DNA of 64,000 bases, taken from Scatophagus argus. Lineage: Eukaryota > Chordata > Actinopteri > Scatophagidae. The stretch covers positions 7,697,501 through 7,761,500 of the forward strand of contig NC_058502.1 of NCBI RefSeq assembly GCF_020382885.2, in the 5' to 3' direction. Positions 60,166-64,000 of this stretch are shown here, piece by piece (the stretch's first letter is position 1; each line of letters starts with the position of its first letter). A model generated the notes under the pieces. It did not search any database, was not told the origin of the DNA, and saw only the letters and a list, made by a program, of their open reading frames with translations. The translations under genes and the position numbers were made by a program.

Positions 60166-62722
60166 CGGTTGAATTACATGATTCTGCTACACTTAGTCAC
60201 TCAGAGACTAACTGAGTCACTCAGTCTCACTATCTCAGTCAAGTCTCTTGCTGCCCACTTCTCAATGCGTTCACAGGGAATATGTTGAGCCAGCACACTT
60301 TTAGCTACAGTTTTCTCGGTAAATCTAGTCGGCGCTTTCACATGTATCATCACTGATTCCTCATGTACGATGCATATAACGTTCCACCTTCATAGCATTT
60401 ATCGCCACACTCTGAAACCCTTGTTATTTGAAAGGAAAGTTCAGCCAATGACATGGGCTCATTTATATATCATCTTGCATCAAGAACCCTCTTGAATGCA
60501 ATGGCATCAATTTTAAATTTGTGCATACTACTTGTTATGGTGGCTGACATTTCAAAGCATCCTTAAAAAATAAAATTGATAAAAGTCTAGGTGTTATCAC
60601 AGCAAGGCATAAAATTTGGTTTATGTACCTCTCACCACAGTGCGCGGCAGGACAGTAACGCGTTGAAGATGCAGTCAAGGGAAGTCGTCCACCTTCTGTG
60701 GTCCTTGCGTCCGCTTCCAGGTTTTGGTTTCCATGGCAACACAATCTGTAGTATCCTCAGGCCTGTCCTTGCTCCTCTTTCCCTCCCCCTACACTAAAGA
60801 TTCAAAGTCTTGGTCAGTTCCCCATCTTCCTGGACAAGCTGTGTCTCTTTCTTACTTTCACTCTCAGTCTAAGTTTGTCTTTTTAATCTTTTTGTTTTCG
60901 GGTTTAAGAGAGAAGCCAATCCAGGTTTCAGTCACAGTAAGCCCATATCTTAGTGCTGCACAGACTGTCTGTACTCTGTCTTTGAGAGAGTTTGACTCAC
61001 TGTAAAGCCTGCCTTAGTTTGAATCTCCACCACCCACTTCCCTCCTCAAGACTGGGAGGGTTTATCCCATTGGCCCTGGTCACTGTGTGAATCAAACCAA
61101 CTTCACTCCTTTCATTTTTAAGTCTGTCTATCCCTGTGTCTGTCTCTCTCTTCCGATTTTTTCTTTGATATGTTTTTGGTCATTCCCACTCACCCATTAT
61201 ATACCAAACTATCAAAGTGAAAAATTTCCTTTGTCTTCCTATTTGCATTGTAAGTTTTCTCTTTCTCTTCCCCCGTCTTTTATATTTTTAGGAAGTACAT
61301 GACATCTTGCCACCATGGCCATTAAGGTACAGAATTGTGAAAAAACAATGACCTCCTATGAAAACCCTAAATTATCCTCTCTCACTGGTACTGAGACCAC
61401 ATTGCACTGTAACCCATAATCTCCAATCCATAAATCACTGAATGAACTGTACCCAGACACACTAAGAGGACCCTTTGAAAAATGCCACAATTCACATTCC
61501 TCGATGCAACTGAGACAATAATGTTTGTCTGTTTTGTGGCTCTGGCTAAGCTGACCACTGGGCACAGAGACTGAAAACACTGACTGCCACTACTGCCATC
61601 AAAGAGCTGAAACATCAACAGACCCTGCAAAACCTCAGATGGGTATAGTCTGAACAACAACCCCTTCAGCAGTGTAGAGAATGATGACACTTTTGCATGA
61701 CAAGACTTCATTTGTCTGCAAAGCACTGTGGTGTAATTTGCTGATCTGTGTTGAAGAGGAACTGGTTGTTGAAAGAAGGCAGATTCCTGCTGTGGGAAAT
61801 GATTTAGCACCATCTAGTGGTGAAAAACAAAAGTGCACTGTTCGCTGCAATGTTGTTGGATGCTTCTAAAGTTGCGGAATGAACGCTGCGCAAAATCTTC
61901 AGAGGTTAGGCAGTGAAAAAAAATCCAAGCCCAGGCCATAGTAACAGATAGAGGGCCAACTTTAATAATACAAGTAAGTAAAAGTGTCTTTAAATATGGT
62001 ATAAAAATAAATGCAGGAGAGAATAACAAAGAATTATGTTCTACATAAGACAGGAGACGGCATTATTGTAATTTTGAATGACTTTACAGGTGCAATGAAA
62101 ACCATATGTGCTAGTTATTGCAGTGAAATAAAATAATGCAAAGCAAAATAAATGCACAATAAATAATAATCCTAATCATAATATATATGTATAATATATA
62201 TATATATATATATATTGTATATTCATTCTGCACAACACTTCCCATAGCGTGACAAAGTATCTGTGACCTCAGATCATGTAAAGCAATGACACTGGTTAGA
62301 TTTATCAGTTTAAGTTGTCATTTTATATATTTTTTCTTTGTTTTTGTTTCTTTTCTTTTTTTTCTCTCTGACATCATTTGGTTCAGCTGGACGTGAGAAA
62401 GGGGGCTCCGATCCAGCAGTTACGATGGAAAGAACCGGAGCACCGGATTTTGACATTTTTCATCTCACCAGTCTGTCAATGTCCTCACAAGTCCAGCAGT
62501 GGCTCCATTCTGAGAATACTGGAAATATATCAGGTACTGTTAAGAGGAGAGAGAAGAAGGAACATCCTCTCCATGGACATGCAACATCCGGCGGACAACA
62601 GACGAACAGACGACCCGGCTCATTGCCCTGCTGAGCCAAGAGTGGATGGACAGACAATGATGACGAAGAGATGAGATGGTCGCCTCTCCATGTCCAAGAG
62701 AGAGAGAGAGATGGCATTGATT
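60166..62722. other. grem2-rgs7 intergenic, right part probably rgs7 3' UTR
   Basis: No independent gene recognised. The right part lies downstream of the rgs7 stop on the minus strand. It contains an AT dinucleotide run at 62180-62215 and a block at 62387-62526 flanked by splice-like signals on the plus strand, for which I have no homologue. Confidence 0.4.
62180..62215. repeat. (AT) microsatellite, self-complementary
   Basis: ATATATATGTATAATATATAT-type run of about 36 bases, able to form a hairpin. Confidence 0.85.
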
Positions 62723-62773
62723 TTAGCATGATGGCACACGACTGGTCAGCCTCTTGGATGCTAGTGATCTCCA
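62723..62773 (-). CDS. rgs7: RGS7 terminal coding exon (C-terminus)
   Basis: On the minus strand, a long pyrimidine tract and CAGCACAG acceptor are followed by TGG and then RSLASKRLTSRVPSC and TAA. Human RGS7 ends KSLTSKRLTSLAQSY, so SLASKRLTS identifies the exon. Read as 17 codons including stop, it starts in phase 0 and can join directly to the exon at 63845-63934. The last five residues differ from human. Confidence 0.75.
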   Translation of the reverse strand, partial: WRSLASKRLTSRVPSC

Positions 62774-63844
62774 CTGTGCTGGGAGGGGATGAACGAAGGG
62801 GGAACAGTTGGAAAAGAGAAAGACGTAATTAAGTAAGTGGGAATGAGAGTGAATAAATAACACTTTTTTTTCTGATTTAATAACAAAATGCGTAGCCATG
62901 GCTATTCTGCTCAAAGTGCATATTTCTATCACATGAACTGTGCAAATTTAAGGGTTGATCTGAGTTTAAATGTAACATCATTCATAGTATGACAACAGCA
63001 ACCAGTTACTGCACACAGTATGTGTTGTTCTGTATGGGTTATTACCTGGAAGTGACAGCCTTCAGAACAAGTTCTTACTTTTCTGTGAGGACACAGAAAG
63101 GACACATTAAATGAAGTAATGTTACCATGTAGCAGATTCAGGTGGCTATAAATAAATTATAATATATATTATGAATAACAGTTTGCCAGCCAGACAAGAG
63201 CTGTACTTTAGAATAGAGAGAGAGAGCTCTCTGCACTTCCAGTTGCAGCGCATTCACATGATGGTTTATCGAAAAGCCAGAGCTATAATACTAAAATCTT
63301 CTTTGCCAGAGTGACAAGCAGAGAAAATGGAGGCGGTGTGAGACAAAGCAGGTTTTAAGCACATAAATACACCTGAATAATTCTGAATTATTCATCATGT
63401 TATGACAGCCTTTGGTCTCTGCTATTCATAACAATTTCTACAAGCCTGACAGGACTCCTGATCAGCTACTCCATCATCCACACCTGAAGCAGACTCGATT
63501 TATAGGTTGTATTCACTCTCTCTGGCCCTCACTGGTACTGCTGACCTGATAGCACAGTTAGCAACTTTACCACATATATAGGACTTTCAGGTACAGCATG
63601 CTTTTGCAGGAAACACCTACAGATTCACTGGAACGAACACACTGCCCTAACTCACACTAATTCTGCTGCTCAAGATAGCTTTTGTAATAAGTGTGTTCTG
63701 ACCAAACCACAGCTAAACTGACTGAAGAGTCAGTGCAACGAATGTAAGTACACGTTGTCTTCTGCAAACACTTCTCTGCATCTCATCTGACTTTCAAACT
63801 TAAACATTTATTCAATATTTTGATTCAGTTTATGTGTTTTTTAC
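62774..63844 (-). other. rgs7: rgs7 intron(s)
   Basis: Human RGS7 has an exon here encoding SGNSMDRRTSFEKFAQNV. I could not find its counterpart on the minus strand. A short stretch at about 63048-63084 has acceptor- and donor-like borders (CTCACAG, GTAATA) but meets a stop in the expected frame. Confidence 0.55.
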
Positions 63845-63934
63845 CTTCTTCTTGGCCTGTAGTAACTCCTGGTAGGCACTGGAACGGATGAAACGGCTGT
63901 AAGAATCACTCTTCATCAATTTGTAGATGTGTTC
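63845..63934 (-). CDS. rgs7: RGS7, exon at end of RGS domain (partial gene)
   Basis: R7-family regulator of G-protein signalling: it accelerates GTP hydrolysis by Gi/o alpha subunits and works as a complex with G-beta-5. This 30-codon exon reads [20 protein letters not shown] then [10 protein letters not shown], almost identical to the last helices of the human RGS7 RGS domain. Minus-strand acceptor TTGCAACAG, donor GTAAAA. Phase 0 at both ends. The DEP, GGL and most of the RGS domain lie beyond the window's right end. RGS6, the closest paralogue, is less likely given the grem2 neighbourhood and the downstream SLASKRLTS exon. Confidence 0.93.
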
Positions 63935-64000
63935 CTGTTGCAGAAGACAACAGAAAACGGAAAAGAAATGATAAAATCAGAAAATGCAATATTCTACTGA
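63935..64000 (-). other. rgs7: rgs7 intron, cut by window end
   Basis: Sequence 5' of the last recognised rgs7 exon; too short to show another exon. Confidence 0.8.

Noticed and set aside
62460..62774. 104-codon minus-strand frame over the rgs7 terminal exon
   Set aside because: Different register from the true rgs7 C-terminus (RSLASKRLTS), which is in the overlapping frame.
63048..63084. Extra rgs7 exon with acceptor- and donor-like borders
   Set aside because: In the required phase 0 it stops after six codons and lacks the expected RRTSFEKF-type sequence; left as a note only.

Overview
This window is nuclear DNA from a ray-finned fish, most likely a percomorph teleost. The genes are split by GT-AG introns, the intergenic DNA is AT-rich with CA/GT microsatellites, and several dispersed repeats resemble ones I know as common in percomorph genomes. 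Four protein genes are recognisable in the order chrm3 (+), fmn2 (+), grem2 (-), rgs7 (-, partial). This is the same order and relative orientation as CHRM3-FMN2-GREM2-RGS7 on human 1q43, so the block is conserved synteny in a compact fish form. I cannot tell which whole-genome-duplication copy (a or b) this is.

Layout. 1-13368: no coding exon seen; probably chrm3 upstream DNA or 5' intron, with three dispersed repeats, including a non-autonomous DNA transposon with degenerate inverted ends at about 7637-8279. 13388-15346: the single coding exon of the M3 muscarinic acetylcholine receptor, followed by an AT-rich 3' UTR with a candidate poly(A) signal near 17260. 19579-52997: the formin fmn2 in 17 coding exons. 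All splice phases were followed by hand and join into one frame, giving 1310 residues from the conserved Met-Gly start at 20224 or 1525 from an upstream in-frame ATG at 19579. 54916-55494: the coding exon of the secreted BMP antagonist gremlin-2 on the minus strand, convergent with fmn2. 62723-62773 and 63845-63934: the terminal coding exon and an RGS-domain exon of rgs7 on the minus strand; the rest of rgs7 lies beyond the right edge.

The four genes do not form a pathway. chrm3 encodes a Gq-coupled receptor, fmn2 an actin nucleator that works with Spire proteins, grem2 an extracellular BMP antagonist and rgs7 a GTPase-activating protein for Gi/o alpha subunits. I did not find a wholly new system. 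The most useful observations are a 215-codon in-frame extension upstream of the fmn2 myristoylation start, an out-of-frame ATG just before the chrm3 start that resembles the tetrapod M3 start, a Gly/Ser/Gln-rich insertion in the gremlin-2 cystine-knot domain, a (TG)8 tract against an in-frame FH2 exon acceptor, overlapping opposite-strand poly(A) signals between fmn2 and grem2, and an apparently missing or diverged penultimate rgs7 exon.
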